From contig CM038044.1 of the NCBI GenBank assembly GCA_021397845.1, positions 104,530,942 to 104,594,941 of the forward strand: a stretch of DNA of 64,000 nt, written 5' to 3'. This document shows, one piece after another, positions 12,314 through 23,309 of the stretch. The stretch's first letter is position 1. Each line of letters begins with the position of its first letter. The stretch comes from Areca catechu (lineage: Eukaryota; Streptophyta; Magnoliopsida; Arecales; Arecaceae). The position numbers and the translations under genes are program-made. Under the pieces are notes generated by a model, which was given only the letters and a program-made list of their open reading frames with translations, did no database searches and had not been told where the DNA came from.

Positions 12314-13390
12314 TTAATCTACATTAACAAACAACATTACATAAGCAAACAATCAATGTTGACAAAACATAATTAAATTAGGACTTTAACTTAATTATGT
12401 CTCCTACTATTTTATCAAGCATCATAACCCTCAATGTGATGATCGAGAAAACCCTAATTGGTTCTCTTAGTGGGGTTGAGATCCTAATTCCTTATAAAAG
12501 ATCTTGTGTGTACACAACAAATCTTATATAAGTTCAAAGGTAGGAAAACTCTTTCCAATTGTAATTCATACAATTCTCAACTTATCTTGGCCTCTAAAAT
12601 ATTAATAGTTTTGTGTGTACACAACAAACTATAATATTTTAGTTAAGTTAGACCCTTCATTACTATATAGTCATGATATTAATTATAATACCCTTGTGTG
12701 TACACAACAAAGTATTATATTAAATCATTCCATAAGCATCAAATGTACCAAGCAAAAATTATGTTAGTCACCATAAAGAAAAAGGCCTTGTGTGTACACA
12801 ACAAACCTAATATGGATCATAACATAATAATGACTTGGCATGAAGGAAGACCATATGTAGTAAATATTACACTAAGCATATCAATCAATAATTAAGTTAA
12901 TCATACCGGCCAGGTAAGTGGGAGAGTGGTGGGAGTCCCCCCGTTGCTTTCCTTAGACACCAATAAGAATTGGCCAGGTCAGTCAACGGAACCAATTAAA
13001 AACCACGTCCTCTTTACCGATCATGAACCACTTTTCCTAGACACCGAAAGATAAACTAATCATATTGATTATTTTTGCTTTTGGTATATGAAACTATAAC
13101 TTAATATGTTTTTAAAGAGGGCTTTATTAAAACAAAGCACATTTTAGCAAATATGTGCCATAGTGTGCCATCATACTAGGACAACCATTTACCACATAAT
13201 GGATCCACCATTATGCCAGGGCAACCTTATTTCAGTATGATGACTAGATCTCTATGCATATCTCTACAACAATTAGGGTTTGAGTGAAAATCCTAATTTG
13301 TGACATTACAACAAACATATACTACATCTCATGTTACTTATATAAATATGCATCTAAAATTCAGCATATATATTTTAATCTTAATAAGGA
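12314..13390 (-). other. D 5' leader (noncoding)
   Basis: About 1.1 kb separates the primer site from the gag ATG. No convincing coding frame is present. The gag-proximal half holds four hairpins with a common palindromic loop (12491-12828, listed separately). Close to the primer site the leader has AT-rich sequence with repeated TGTGCCAT and ACCATTATG words. Confidence 0.8.
12491..12828 (-). promoter_or_regulatory. Four hairpins with shared palindromic loop, probable RNA dimerisation/packaging region
   Basis: The 10-base palindrome TGTGTACACA occurs at 12507-12516, 12614-12623, 12697-12706 and 12791-12800, each inside the loop CTTGTGTGTACACAACAA or a close variant. Each loop is closed by its own stem of different sequence: 12491-12502 with 12521-12532 (12 bp, one mismatch); 12594-12610 with 12627-12642 (16 bp, one bulge); 12673-12691 with 12712-12728 (17 bp, two bulges); 12758-12785 with 12806-12828 (9+5+3 bp). 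Different stems with a constant loop indicate selection on RNA shape. A self-complementary loop in a retroelement leader is the layout of a kissing-loop dimerisation site; the role is inferred. Confidence 0.7.
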
Positions 13391-13404
13391 GGCTCTGATA
13401 CCAC
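13391..13404 (-). other. D primer binding site (initiator Met tRNA)
   Basis: The minus strand reads GTGGTATCAGAGCC directly after the 5' LTR. TGGTATCAGAGC is complementary to the 3' end of plant initiator Met tRNA, the usual primer of copia elements. Confidence 0.93.
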
Positions 13405-15772
13405 TGTAGGGTTTGATGGCAAGGCGGAAACATAGATTTCAAAATTTTTATTTTTATCTTTTGAAATCTTCACCAAACCTTTAACCCAAGATCTCCTTAA
13501 AAGAATTAAAACATATAAAATGTATATATAAGATTTAATCTCAAATTAAGATACTAACCTGTATCGGAAAATCCAAACTCTGAGTCTCCACCAGGTGCCC
13601 AAATGTTCACCCTCCAATGGTGATCCACACAGAAAAAGATGAAGACAACAATTTCTAGTTCTTGGCTCCTCTTCTTGAATTCTTTTTCAAGAATTCAATT
13701 CTTGGACTTTTAGGCTGAAATTTTCTTTCTTGAAAATTTCTTTTCTTCCTTCTTTCCTCTTCTTGAATTTTCTTCAAGAATTCCCTTTCTTGAATCCCTT
13801 TTCTTGAATTGAATTGGAAGAAAAATTAAGACAGGCAAAGTCTTAATTCAAGAAGGAAAAGAAGAAGAACAGATCCTTTCCTTTTTCTTTCCTTTACCGT
13901 TCAAGACCTTCTTCTTATTCTTGTTTAGGGTCAGAGTTTTGACAGAGGATACCTCTGTAAGGGAAACAATACCCAACAAGAACAAGGGGAAGGAGTATTC
14001 TGGAGAGGAAGAAAGGGAATTGGATCTCTGAATTATGTTATGTGAAAACCCCTGAGAACCCAACCCTATTTATAGATCTCAGAGGGGTGTCATCTCAAAA
14101 CAACGCAACCCTCTGAAATCGCAGGGATCACGATCCCTCATTCCTCATGCATCCCCTCAACCAAAAATCATGATTCTTCGATTTAATTTTCGTTTTTCCA
14201 ACGAGGAGGACTCTCGGAAAAACTTCAAGAAGAATCGCGACTTTTGGAGACGGATTTGCGACCGAAAAATGACGGATCTTTTCCTTAATTTTTTCTGGCC
14301 ATCAGATCCAAATCCAAGGGCGCCAGACAAGGATCTGAATCGCCCCTTTTTTAGATATTTCTCCGATGTTTATTTTCTTTCTCACGCATTTTAAGAGGAG
14401 TCCACGTGCGTGGACTCTCTTTCTTGGCGCGCGCAGGTGAGAAAAGGGAGGGGGCGGCTTGGAGAGAGGGTCTCAGTGAACTAAATTCACTTGGGTTCAG
14501 CCATGGGTTAGCCCAATGTCCTAAAAATTAAATTGAACCTTAATCTGGTTCAATTAGAACCCAATTAAGCCCAATTCGGAACCAAATTCGAATATGATTC
14601 GAATAGAAATTTGGTCTGCAACACATGCTAGTGTGTTTATCCTGCAAACATGATTTAATTCCAAATTAAATCCTTCATCAATTTTCTTTTGTGTGGGACC
14701 CATTGGGTTCCACACCTAGCCAGTAGTAGGTCCGAGTTCTATTTGACTTAATTCGGTTAGATCTCAACTAAGCCGATTTAGGTCAACTCAAACTAGCTCG
14801 ACTCGGTCAATTATATTCTAATTCAAATTAACTGATTTGAATTACCATGACTCAATCATATACCTACAAGACAAGATTGATGTCTAGCAACGTATCATGT
14901 CTACCCGGAAGATGTGGAATTTTGGTGGAATTACCAAAATACCCTTCAGTGGTGAGTTACCGGGCAATTCAGTCCTTTGATCAACTTGCATCCCGAATAT
15001 GATTATGAATATGGATACTTGTCAAATCCAATTTCATATTCATCCCTAGCTCAATCTTTATAATGATGATTCATTAATGAACCATTAGAAAATAACTCTA
15101 ATGTTCATACTTCGATCAAAGTTTTCCTGAATCCATCATTTGAAATTAGCTGGATGCTATTCCCTCTTACTAGGGCTGATCAATTCCTTGTTGACCTACT
15201 CACAACCTCCATATACAATCCACCATAACCAGTATCACCTCGTGCATGACTCAGTGTCATGATTGATTGCGAACCAAAGTATGGATTCATATATATAAGG
15301 TACTATGGTAGTCTCAGGTCAAAGGACCACATGCACTACTCCCACTATGAGAATTATCTATTGACAAACAAATAAGGTTCCATTAGATATTCTCAATCAG
15401 GATCAATTCAGTAAACTCATTCTCTAATGAACACTCGCATCCTAGTATTAGTGTCAAACACAAGTGACTGTGAGATCAGTCACCCTCATCACAAAATATA
15501 TATAGGATGTGCTGGTCTTGCCAGAAATATTGATCCCCAACTCAATGTCCCATCGACCAGGAATATTTTAGATTAGGGTTTTAAGGCTTTAGGTCTCACT
15601 GGTATGATCTCATCATAACCCTAGAACCATAGCCCTAATCTATGGGGTTCATCATAAAATCAAAAAGACACAGCAAATGATGAAAATAATGCCTTTATTA
15701 TAAAATGTCAATTCATTGATTTTGGGATCAAAATTATAATATTTCAATTGGCTTTCAGGGCACAATCTTTCA
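13405..15772 (-). mobile_element. D 5' LTR (2,368 bp)
   Basis: Promoter-bearing LTR for the minus-strand transcript. The TATA box TATAAATAG lies at 14066-14074 on minus. It ends (on plus) at CTTTCA 15772 next to the duplicated ctttc. It is nearly identical to 6032-8396 with scattered substitutions and small indels, for example an added AG near 14396. Confidence 0.95.
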
Positions 15773-15777
15773 CTTTC

Positions 15778-16592
15778 CTCCCGCATCCAACCAATAGAAG
15801 TTTTTGGTTGTGGCCATCGACTACTTCACCAAGTGGATCAAGGCTGAACCCCTGGCATGGATCACTAAGGCCAAAGTCAGATCATTCTTTTAGAAGTTGG
15901 CCATCTATCGATTCGGACTCCCGCACTTAGTCATCACTGATAATGGATGGTAATTCGATAATCAGTCTTTCAAGGAGTTCTGCACCAACCTCAACATCCA
16001 CCATCGCTTCACCTCGGTAGCTCACCCTTAAACCAACGAAGAGACTGAGGTGACCAATCAAACCATCTTACAAGGGCTCAGCACCAGACTAGACGAAGCC
16101 AAGAGTCGATGGGTCGAAGAACTCTCTAATGTGCTATGGGCTTACCATACTACATCTCGCATGGCAACTAGCGAGATGCCCTTCAACCTTGTCTTCGATG
16201 TTGAAGCCATGATTTTGATGGAGCTTGGTCTGTCCATGCTATGAGTAGAGCAATACAATGAGGCTAAGAATCTAGCTTGTCTCCTCCTCAACCTAGATCT
16301 TTTGGATAAGATGAGGGACAAAGCCCGAATCTAAATTCTAGCCTACCGGCAATGAGTAGCTCGCTACTACAACTCTCACATAAAACCCAAGGCATTCCAC
16401 CTCGGCGACCTAGTCCTCGGGCGAGCAGAGATGTCTCAGCCAGGGAAATTTGGAAAACTCTTTTCAAACTATAAGGGCCCCTACAAGATGGTCGAAGCTC
16501 TGCCAAATAGAGCCTACTATCTCTCCGGGCTTGATGGTGCTCGATTTATGCGGACATAGAATACAAGCAATCTAAGGATGTACTACCAATAA
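15778..16592 (+). pseudogene. E integrase, C-terminal two thirds, degraded
   Basis: Continues the piece at 5969-6031. Plus-strand frames give VVAIDYFTKWIKAEP, LVITDNGW, a HRFTSVAHP-like stretch, TNQTILQGLSTRLDEA, VLWAYHTTSRMATSEMPFN and finally RMYYQ before the TAA at 16590-16592. Each matches C integrase (24282-24850). Several in-frame stops and small shifts break it, and the glutamate of the DDE triad lies in a damaged ETEVTNQT context. It supplies the orientation and lineage of host element E. Confidence 0.85.
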
Positions 16593-16691
16593 TGTATGAC
16601 TTTCTCTTAATTATTAAAGTATTTTTTGGTGCAACCCTATCTTTCCCCTATGCAGGAACATATTCATCCGACTCCAAGTTCGACAAATAAA

Positions 16692-17089
16692 GTCAGAAAA
16701 CTTACGTACCCCCACACCTCAAAGCCAGAAAACTTACAAAGCCCCGCACTCAAAGCCAGGAAACTTACGAAGCCCCACACTCAAAGCTAGGAAACTTATG
16801 AAGCCCCACACTCAAAGCTAAAAAACTTATGAAGCCTTACACTCAAAGCCAGAAAACATATGAAGCCCCGCACTCAAAGCCAGAAAACTTACGAAGCCCC
16901 ACACTCAAAGCCAAGAAACTTATGAAACCCCATACTCAAAGTTGGAAAACTTACGAAGCCCTCCACTCAAAGCTAGAAAACTTACGAAGCCTCACACTCA
17001 AAGTCGAGAAACATATGAATCCCCGCACTCAAAGCCGGGAAAATTACAAAGCCCCACACTCAAAGTCAAGAAACTTACGAAGCCCTACA
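16692..17089 (+). repeat. 31-bp tandem array in E 3' region (about 13 units)
   Basis: The unit is close to CTCAAAGCCAGAAAACTTAC plus GAAGCCCCACA, repeated about 13 times with roughly 10-20% variation and almost constant length. Because 31 is not a multiple of three, the array is open in several frames (for example 16829-17167), but the products are shifted copies of the same unit and I do not regard them as genes. It starts about 100 bases after the E pol stop. Confidence 0.9.
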
Positions 17090-17424
17090 CTCAACTGCCT
17101 TGCTCACAGTTCGAAGATGTCAGCTGAGAAATTCCTGAAATCCAACCATCTATCGCTTGACTCATAATTTGGCAAATCAAGCCGAGAGACTCCAGAAGCT
17201 CCGCACTCAACTACCTTGCTCACAGTCCGGAGTTATCAACTAGGAAATCCCAGAAATCCTACCATCTACTGCTTGACTCACACTTTGGCAAATTAAGCCA
17301 GGAGACTCCAGAAGCCCTGCACTCAACTACCTTGCTCATAGTCTAGAGATGTCAGCTGGGAACCCCTGAAATCCTACTATCTATTGCTTGACTCATAGCT
17401 TGGTGAATCAAGAAGCTCCAAAAG
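17090..17424 (+). repeat. 116-bp tandem array in E 3' region (3 units, last one cut)
   Basis: Units begin CTCAACTGCCTTGCTCACAG at 17090, CTCAACTACCTTGCTCACAG at 17206 and a close copy at 17322, giving an exact 116-base spacing. The third is interrupted by the A LTR at 17425; the words CCATGCACTCGGG just past 32098 resemble the next part of the unit. Satellite-like arrays between pol and 3' LTR are typical of Tat elements. Confidence 0.85.
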
Positions 17425-19123
17425 TGGTGGGGACACCAAAGGCACCAAAATAAGATAGAGGCTTTTCAACCCTCTATGAATTGATCAATAATTTATGGGT
17501 CTATCTGTAATAAGGGCTTAGCCCATCTGAGTCTATTTTAGTTATTATTTGAGTCTTTTGAGTTATTATTTCAATTCTGTACTAGTCAGCTCATATTGAG
17601 CTAGTTCAGTCTAATGCTAGTCAGCTCATGTTAAGCTAATTTTATTTTTTTGAGTCCTATCCAAGCATACTGAAGACTCAAGACTATATCATACAAGTGA
17701 AGACCAAGTCCAACTAGATTGAAGACATGGAAGCATAGCCCAAGTCTAACCCAGCTTAAAGATTTGAAGACCCTAGGAGGAAAATTCAGAAAACCCTGAT
17801 TTCTTGCAGATGCCCTCCAGATGCCCAGATTCCCTTCCATATGCCAAAGTATATTCATAGATAAGGGCATCCATGATTCCAGAGGTCCATCTGCATCCTA
17901 GCCCAAAGAAATCAAGCCCAGGCGCCAAGCCCAAGCCCCTAAGAAGCAAGATACTACGGAATATTCCTGCTACCTGGCTACCTGGCCACCCCAGCTTCTA
18001 GAGGCCCAAATCTATGCACCCGAGCCCCTTTGGGCTGGCCCCTTACTGCTCTTAGAAACCCAACATGCCCCCTAGGCATCCTTGGAGTGTTGGCCAAGTC
18101 AAGAAAGTTTTTAAAGATTTTTCTACCTAATGTTTCCTTATTTTCTAGCTAAGGTTTGAGAGGGAAAAGGATTCTTTTGTAAAGACTAATATGCCCTTAC
18201 TTGGAGCCCAAGGTTAAGGGTTGGTGCGGGCACCAGACTCAGAAGAAGATTTCAGGGCTCCATCTGGATCTCTGATTGACCTTCCCCGAAGAATTAGGAT
18301 TTTCTGGTTTTGTAATAAGGGTTGACTTGATCAACTCAATTTTAGTCTTGAGTCTGTATTTCCCTACAATTTAAATTTTATTGAGTCATGTTGACTCAGT
18401 ACAAGTCCTAGTAGTGGTCTAGGTCTTCTCCAGGTTGGTGCCAATTTTTTTTTAGTCAAGTCAAGGTCCAGGGTGCCACATTTTTTCTCCCAGGCCCAAG
18501 CAAGTGGGCGCCACACTCCCAGCCACACGCCAGAGTCCAGGTGGCACCACATCTCCATCCAGTGTGCCTTGGTCCCCACACCACAAGAAAGCAGGTCCCT
18601 TCTTTCATGCGCCACTTAAGGAGAGATCAATCTAGGATCCTCAATCCAAGGAGGCGCCCAAAACAATTCCATAAGAGCCAAGCTATGAAAAGAAAGAAGC
18701 AAGACTTGGGGAGCAAGACTAGGAGGCGCCGAAATAATTCCAAATAAAACCAAGCATGGAAAGAAAATACTTGTCTTGAAGAGCAAGGCTAGGAGGCGCC
18801 ATCTTCTTGCCATTTGGAGCCACCAATCAACATTTAAGGAAGCTTTTGGCCTGCCATTATGAGGAGGATTTGATTCTACACGCCTAATTTGAAGATCCAT
18901 CCTATTAGTCCCACATGGGAAGATGTAAAAACCTGATTTCTTGTAAAGGCCTATAAAATAGACCCCTCTTGTAAGTTTTAGAAACAATGATGAATGAAAT
19001 CAATTTCTATGTGAGCAACTTTGTGTTTCTCTCTTCCGTACTTGTATTCAGGTGTTGAGCTCCGTGAGGGAGTAAATCAGGGTTCCCTAGGAACCTTGAG
19101 AAGGTGTGAGATCTCCAACCCCA

Positions 19124-19210
19124 AAACCCTACCAAAACCCTAGTTAGCCACTTCAATTCCAAACCCTAGCCGCCATCATCTTCTTCATTCCACCAATCAT
19201 CCAAACCCTA
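19124..19210 (+). promoter_or_regulatory. Telobox cluster in family B LTR
   Basis: AAACCCTA occurs at 19124, 19135, 19161 and 19203, about 170-260 bases downstream of the TATA box. The B' LTRs have three copies each at corresponding places (38958, 38988, 39023; 46246, 46276, 46311). In plants this motif is frequent in promoters and leaders of ribosomal-protein and translation genes. A role here is inferred. Confidence 0.5.
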
Positions 19211-19694
19211 ATCTACCTCATCATCTCCGGCCCCTCTCTTCCAAGTAGAGGCCGACCACCAGCATCCAGGTCCAGATCGGCTACTTCGAATATAGAGCAA
19301 ATCCTAGAGGAAGTCAGATCAGCATCCAGGAGAATCAGGATTTCAGCAACATCAACTTTTCAAGTTCTTCTTATCTGATAAATCCTTTCTTTGAGTATCT
19401 GGTTCCTTACCATGTTCTTCTTCTTTTCCAGATCCTGAGTTTAGGAGAAGCCAACTCTGCCAAAGGACCAGTATTGGAGGATCCATTACGAAGATATCCG
19501 AATCCGAGGATCCAACAATCTGCTCGAGAGAGTCCTTCCACCAAACTTTGTGAAGATCACTGCCTGGTACATAACCCTTCCCTTCTCTTTATTTCTGTCC
19601 TGTTGAAAGTTCAGAGTGAAACCCTAGGTCTGGGAGTTTCTCAACCCCCAGCGATCCTTTACTCCTGAACTACTCTGATAATCTAGTTTCTTTG

Positions 19695-21146
19695 TGTTGC
19701 CGTTCTCGTCGCCGCGCCCATGCCGTGGATCAGCCGATCCTTCCTGACCGCCTGGCGAGGGAGCCTCCCTTCCTGCGGAGAACCTGCGACAAAGGGGTTA
19801 GAGGACCCTGGCCGGGGATTCCGGCGAGGGGGCTCCGACGGTCAAGTCAGTAGACGACGAGAAGGAACAGACTCTCCCTCCCAGGCCCTCCAAAGGGCCC
19901 CAGATTTGGAGAGTTAACTGGTGAAGGGAACGCGCTGGGGACCGGAATCTCGGCTGGGCCTGTTTGCCGAGCTCACATCCAGTATTCCCCTCTCGGGATC
20001 TCTGGTTTCTTTTTCGGAGCGAGGCCTTGTGCCGGTGCTTCCTCCTTGTCCCCAGGCTAGTTGGCTTACCTTGCAGTCCCCAGATTCTTCCCTCTTTATC
20101 TCCTTCCATCGTGCGCTTGTCTTTTTCCTCCTCGGAAACTTCCCTCCCCTATTTTCCTTCCTTTTCCCTTTTCGGTGAGGGAGGCCAGGCGGCTTTCTGA
20201 CCTCGTCTGCCGGGCCCAGCAGGGAAAAGGCAAAGACAGGAGGGAAAAAGAGGGAGGGCGGCGTTGGCAGAGCGGCCAGTCGTCAGGCTTCGGGCTCCAT
20301 GAGAGTGCTCTTTTCCCCGAGCGTGGGCGCCATCCATTTACGGGGCCTGTTCCGTCAGGATCGGGTCTCTCGACTGCGGGACCTGTCGGGCCAATGTAAG
20401 TGACGTTCCGCGTGCCGCCGCCCTCCGTACAGGATGCCGTCTGGGGTCGGTACGGCCCGAGGGATGGCCTCGGGACCTGTCGCTTTCCCCGGGGGCCTCT
20501 CCGTACGAGCGGTCTGACCTCGGCTGAGTTGGACCTGTCTCCGGGGGCCAACTGGCGAGAGGCGAGGGATCGGCCGACCTCGGCTCAGGTGGACCCCTCC
20601 TGGGTGGACACCTGGCGAGGTGGCAGAAGATCACCTGGCTTCGGCCGAGGTGGACCCGTCTCCGGGTGGCCACCTGGCGCAAGGCGGAGGGTCAACCGAC
20701 CTCGGCCTAGGTGGACTACTCCTGGGTGGACACCTGGCGAGGTGGCAGAAGATCGCCTGGCTTCGGCCGAGGTGGACCCGTCTCCGGGTGGCCACCTGGC
20801 GCAAGGCGGAGGGTCAGCCGACCTCGGCCAAGGTGGACCCCTCCTGGGTGGACACCTGGCGAGGTGGCAGAAGATCGCCTGGCGCAAGGCGGAGGGTCAG
20901 CCGACCTCGGCCGACCTTACTCGGGGCAGACTCCTCCGAGCCCGGGTGCAGATGAGTCGGTGGGGGAACTCCGCGCCGAACTCGACCTCGGCGGGAGCTG
21001 TTTGCTTCAGATAGTCGTCGGGCGGTGCGGTCTTGCCGAACCTAGCTTTGAGGACGTGGCGCTGATTCTGGCAGGGAAACTCACACGTGGCTCGCTCGCA
21101 TTCGGCGATACCTGAGCCTGGCCATGTCACTGTCATGGCTGTAACA
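19695..21146 (-). mobile_element. C 3' LTR
   Basis: Downstream LTR in the minus orientation of C. It holds a three-unit GC-rich tandem repeat (20588-20953). The many open frames at 20061-21115 on both strands arise from GC-rich sequence lacking stops, and I see no protein family in them. Confidence 0.95.
20588..20953 (+). repeat. 122-bp tandem repeat inside C 3' LTR
   Basis: GGTGGACCCCTCCTGGGTGG or a variant recurs at 20588, 20710 and 20832, an exact 122-base spacing. Each unit also contains two related half-units (TCCTGGGTGGACACCTGGCG and TCTCCGGGTGGCCACCTGGC), indicating an older duplication of about 60 bases. The other LTR has the same array at 30698, 30820 and 30942. Confidence 0.88.
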
Positions 21147-21559
21147 GTTGCCCCCCAGCCCGCCGTTCCGTCGGGGCATCGTAAAACGGAACGTCGGGAT
21201 TAATTGCAGACATGATGTGGGGAGGCGAAGATCTTGCATCATAATTGGCACGATCTCCATTCGTCGTGGCTCGATGCGGCTGAAGACCTATAGGGGGTCG
21301 CCATGCGTCGTCCACCTGCCCGTAATCAATGCGTCGCTTTGGGGCAGAGGCCGTTACTCTGCTAACGAGGCGTCGGTGTCGGGCGTGTGCCCACGTGGCG
21401 ACCATCCAGTGGTCTGAGGCGGAATGATGGGTACGGCTGCTGCCGGCTGAGTTTGAAAGGGAGGGGACTTTCCAGAACGAGGCCTTTTCCCTTGCTTCGT
21501 GGGCGGTTTGCTGCAGGCTAACAACTTCTGCCGCTCGCGCCCGTCTGTGCATTTTTGGG
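21147..21559 (+). other. C polypurine tract side and leader region of the antisense gene
   Basis: Just inside the 3' LTR the minus strand reads GGGCTGGGGGGCAAC, a likely polypurine tract. On plus, the region precedes the antisense gene and should hold its promoter and first exon; no clear TATA box is visible. A probable 5' UTR intron donor (TTGG|GTGAGTG) lies at 21559. Confidence 0.5.
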
Positions 21560-21689
21560 TGAGTGTCTTCTTCTCCTCCTCTAGCCCCCCTCCTTCTCTC
21601 TCATTTCTTATTCAGTTTCTTTGTCCCCCCCCCCCGCTCTCTCTTTAAGATCGAACTATCTGACCTTCTGCTTTCTTCATTTTGCAGGG

Positions 21690-23007
21690 ATGAAATTTTC
21701 TCTGGAGAACCTCCTGGAGGGAGCGGCTCAGCGGGAGGTCGTCGACGTGGATGAGCCCGTAGCGAAGAGGGCTCGCACAGAGACGAGCCGGGAGGTCGTG
21801 GCGGCGACCGTGCCCGGCCCAGCTGCTGCCGTTTCCCCGCCCAGGCCTCCTCAGGGCGGCGCCCCTGGCACTTCGGCCCCGCGGCCTGGCGGCGTTGCAG
21901 AGAGAGCTCCGGCGCCCGCTGCTCTGCCCATCGCCGGGCCCGTTCCTGCCACCAGCCCGACGGCACCGCCAGTGGCGACCGCCGGCCCGTCGGTTGCGGC
22001 TCCGGCCGAGGGGGCAGTTGCCGCGGGGGTCGGCCCGAAGGGTCCAGCACCGGAGATCTCGCACCGAGACTCGGTCATCCTCGACCGAGGACTGGCGGAG
22101 AGGGTGATGGAGTATGCTTCCACTGCCCGGGACCGCCGAGCTCGGGGTGGCCGAGACTATGTGGACGCGCTGCTCGGCATCCTGCCCCAGCTTTTTACGG
22201 TAAGTCTGAGCTTTCCCTTCTTCTTTACTTCCAATTCGAGGCCTTCTGCCTTGATACTGACATGCGCTGTTTTTGCCCCTGCAGATCGGGAACGACGTCC
22301 TCCTACTGAGGAATTACCTCGTAGGGAACGCCAAGTGGGACTCCGATCGGGAGCTAAAGCTTGGCAAACTCGCGGCCGATGTGAAGGACCTGATGGACAA
22401 GGGGGCCGAGCTGCGAACTGAGAAGCAGGCCCTCCAGTCCGACCTGACACGTTCCGAGGAGCGAAACAAAAAATTGGAGGCCTCCTTGGCGGAGGAGCGG
22501 ACCTCCAACCAGCGCTGGACTGAGGAGGATGCGGCGGAGAAGGCCCGCCTGCGGGCCCATTCCCTGTTTTTGGAGCGCCAACTGGATGAGGCCCGGCGAG
22601 AGGTGGCCGCGGCGAAGGACCGGAGCTCCTACATCAACGGGCTCCTGGAGGCGGCGAAGCGGGAAGCGCAGGAGGCCGTCCCCAAGTTCCGGGCCTCCGA
22701 CGAGTTCACGTCGGAAGTCCGGGAGGCCGCCGTGGACTCCTTCCTGAAGGGGTTCCGGATGTGCCGGGAGAAGGTGGGGGCCTTCTTCCCTCAGCTGGAC
22801 TTGAGTGGGGTCGTCGTCGGTGGCAGGAAGCCGGGGAGCGAGAGCAGGGTCCCCGGCGCGACCCAGGCGACATCTCAGGCGACACCTGTAGCACCTCCGA
22901 CCGGCGACGCCGTGGTCCCGGCACAGCCCCAGGAGCCGGTCGTCGTGGAAATCGAAGAAGTGGCACCCGCGCCTCCGGCGGACGGCACCGACCCTGCGCC
23001 CCAGTGA
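21690..23007 (+). CDS. Antisense spliced ORF of Tat element C (410 aa, two coding exons)
   Basis: Exon 21690-22199 (170 codons) joins exon 22285-23007 (240 codons plus TGA) in phase, removing an 85-base intron with donor ACG|GTAAGT and acceptor TTTTGCCCCTGCAG. A likely 5' UTR intron (21559-21687) ends CATTTTGCAG just before the ATG. The protein has an acidic/basic start (MKFSLENLLEGAAQREV, then AKRARTE), an Ala/Pro-rich stretch (residues ~30-130), a helical patch (LDRGLAERVMEY; DYVDALLGILPQL), a long Glu/Lys/Arg coiled coil (exon 2) and an acidic Pro-rich tail. Element E carries a related gene (SEAFKDEVAEVVLDSYHQGF parallels SDEFTSEVREAAVDSFLKGF). Antisense ORFs at this place are known in Tat elements; their role is unknown. 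It is fully open although gag and pol are broken. Confidence 0.85.
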
Positions 23008-23309
23008 TCGTTGCTCTGTAGTTTTGTTTTCCTTTCTTTTTCTTCTTTTGGGGAGTCCCGGCCTGTCGGGGCTCCCAGCTTGTACTGAAAGACTTCGTTT
23101 AATGAAGGCACAGCTTTTACCAAAACTCGTTCATCATTTTGCCTTTTCTTTTTGTTTCTGAGATGTCGGTCTGGGACACCTGAGATAACTGCAGGCCTGG
23201 TCCTTCTACACTAAATCAAAGGACGGGGTCTGCATAGTCATGTCGCGGCAGGGCAAACCCTGAGCAGGTCCGACTTTGGGCTGCCTTCATGCTTGCACGG
23301 ACAACACAG
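23008..23309 (+). terminator. 3' end of the C antisense gene
   Basis: After the TGA the sequence turns T-rich, then has AATGAAGG near 23101, a plausible plant polyadenylation signal, followed by T-rich runs to about 23155. The convergent gag-pol transcript would also pass through here. I see no other feature before the repeat array. Confidence 0.45.

Larger units (their letters stand above)
6032..15772 (-). mobile_element. Element D: Angela/BARE-like Ty1/copia retrotransposon
   Basis: Two LTRs (6032-8396 and 13405-15772) start TGTAGGGTTTG and end ATCTTTCA as read on plus, and enclose a minus-strand gag-pol frame. The insertion is flanked by ctttc at 6027-6031 and 15773-15777. By eye the LTRs differ by a few percent or less, so the insertion is moderately young. 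The gag start (MASSLSLRSILDANKLTG), the domain order PR-INT-RT-RNH, the long LTRs and the Met-type primer site fit the Angela/BARE branch. Confidence 0.95.

Noticed and set aside
16692..17089. CRISPR-like look of the 31-bp array
   Set aside because: Units are directly adjacent with no unique spacers, vary gradually, and sit in a plant retroelement 3' region.
16829..17167. 112-codon frame as a coding repeat protein
   Set aside because: It is the 31-bp array read in rotating frames; the same residues recur only because the unit does.
18541..18987. Small frames in the family B LTR (also 38380-38703 and 45465-45989)
   Set aside because: They are LTR sequence upstream of or across the TATA region, are not conserved in reading between copies, and show no family resemblance.
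20061..21115. Many overlapping GC-rich open frames in the C LTRs
   Set aside because: They lie within LTR sequence, occur on both strands and in all frames, encode Gly/Pro/Arg-rich low-complexity text, and are explained by few AT-rich stop codons.
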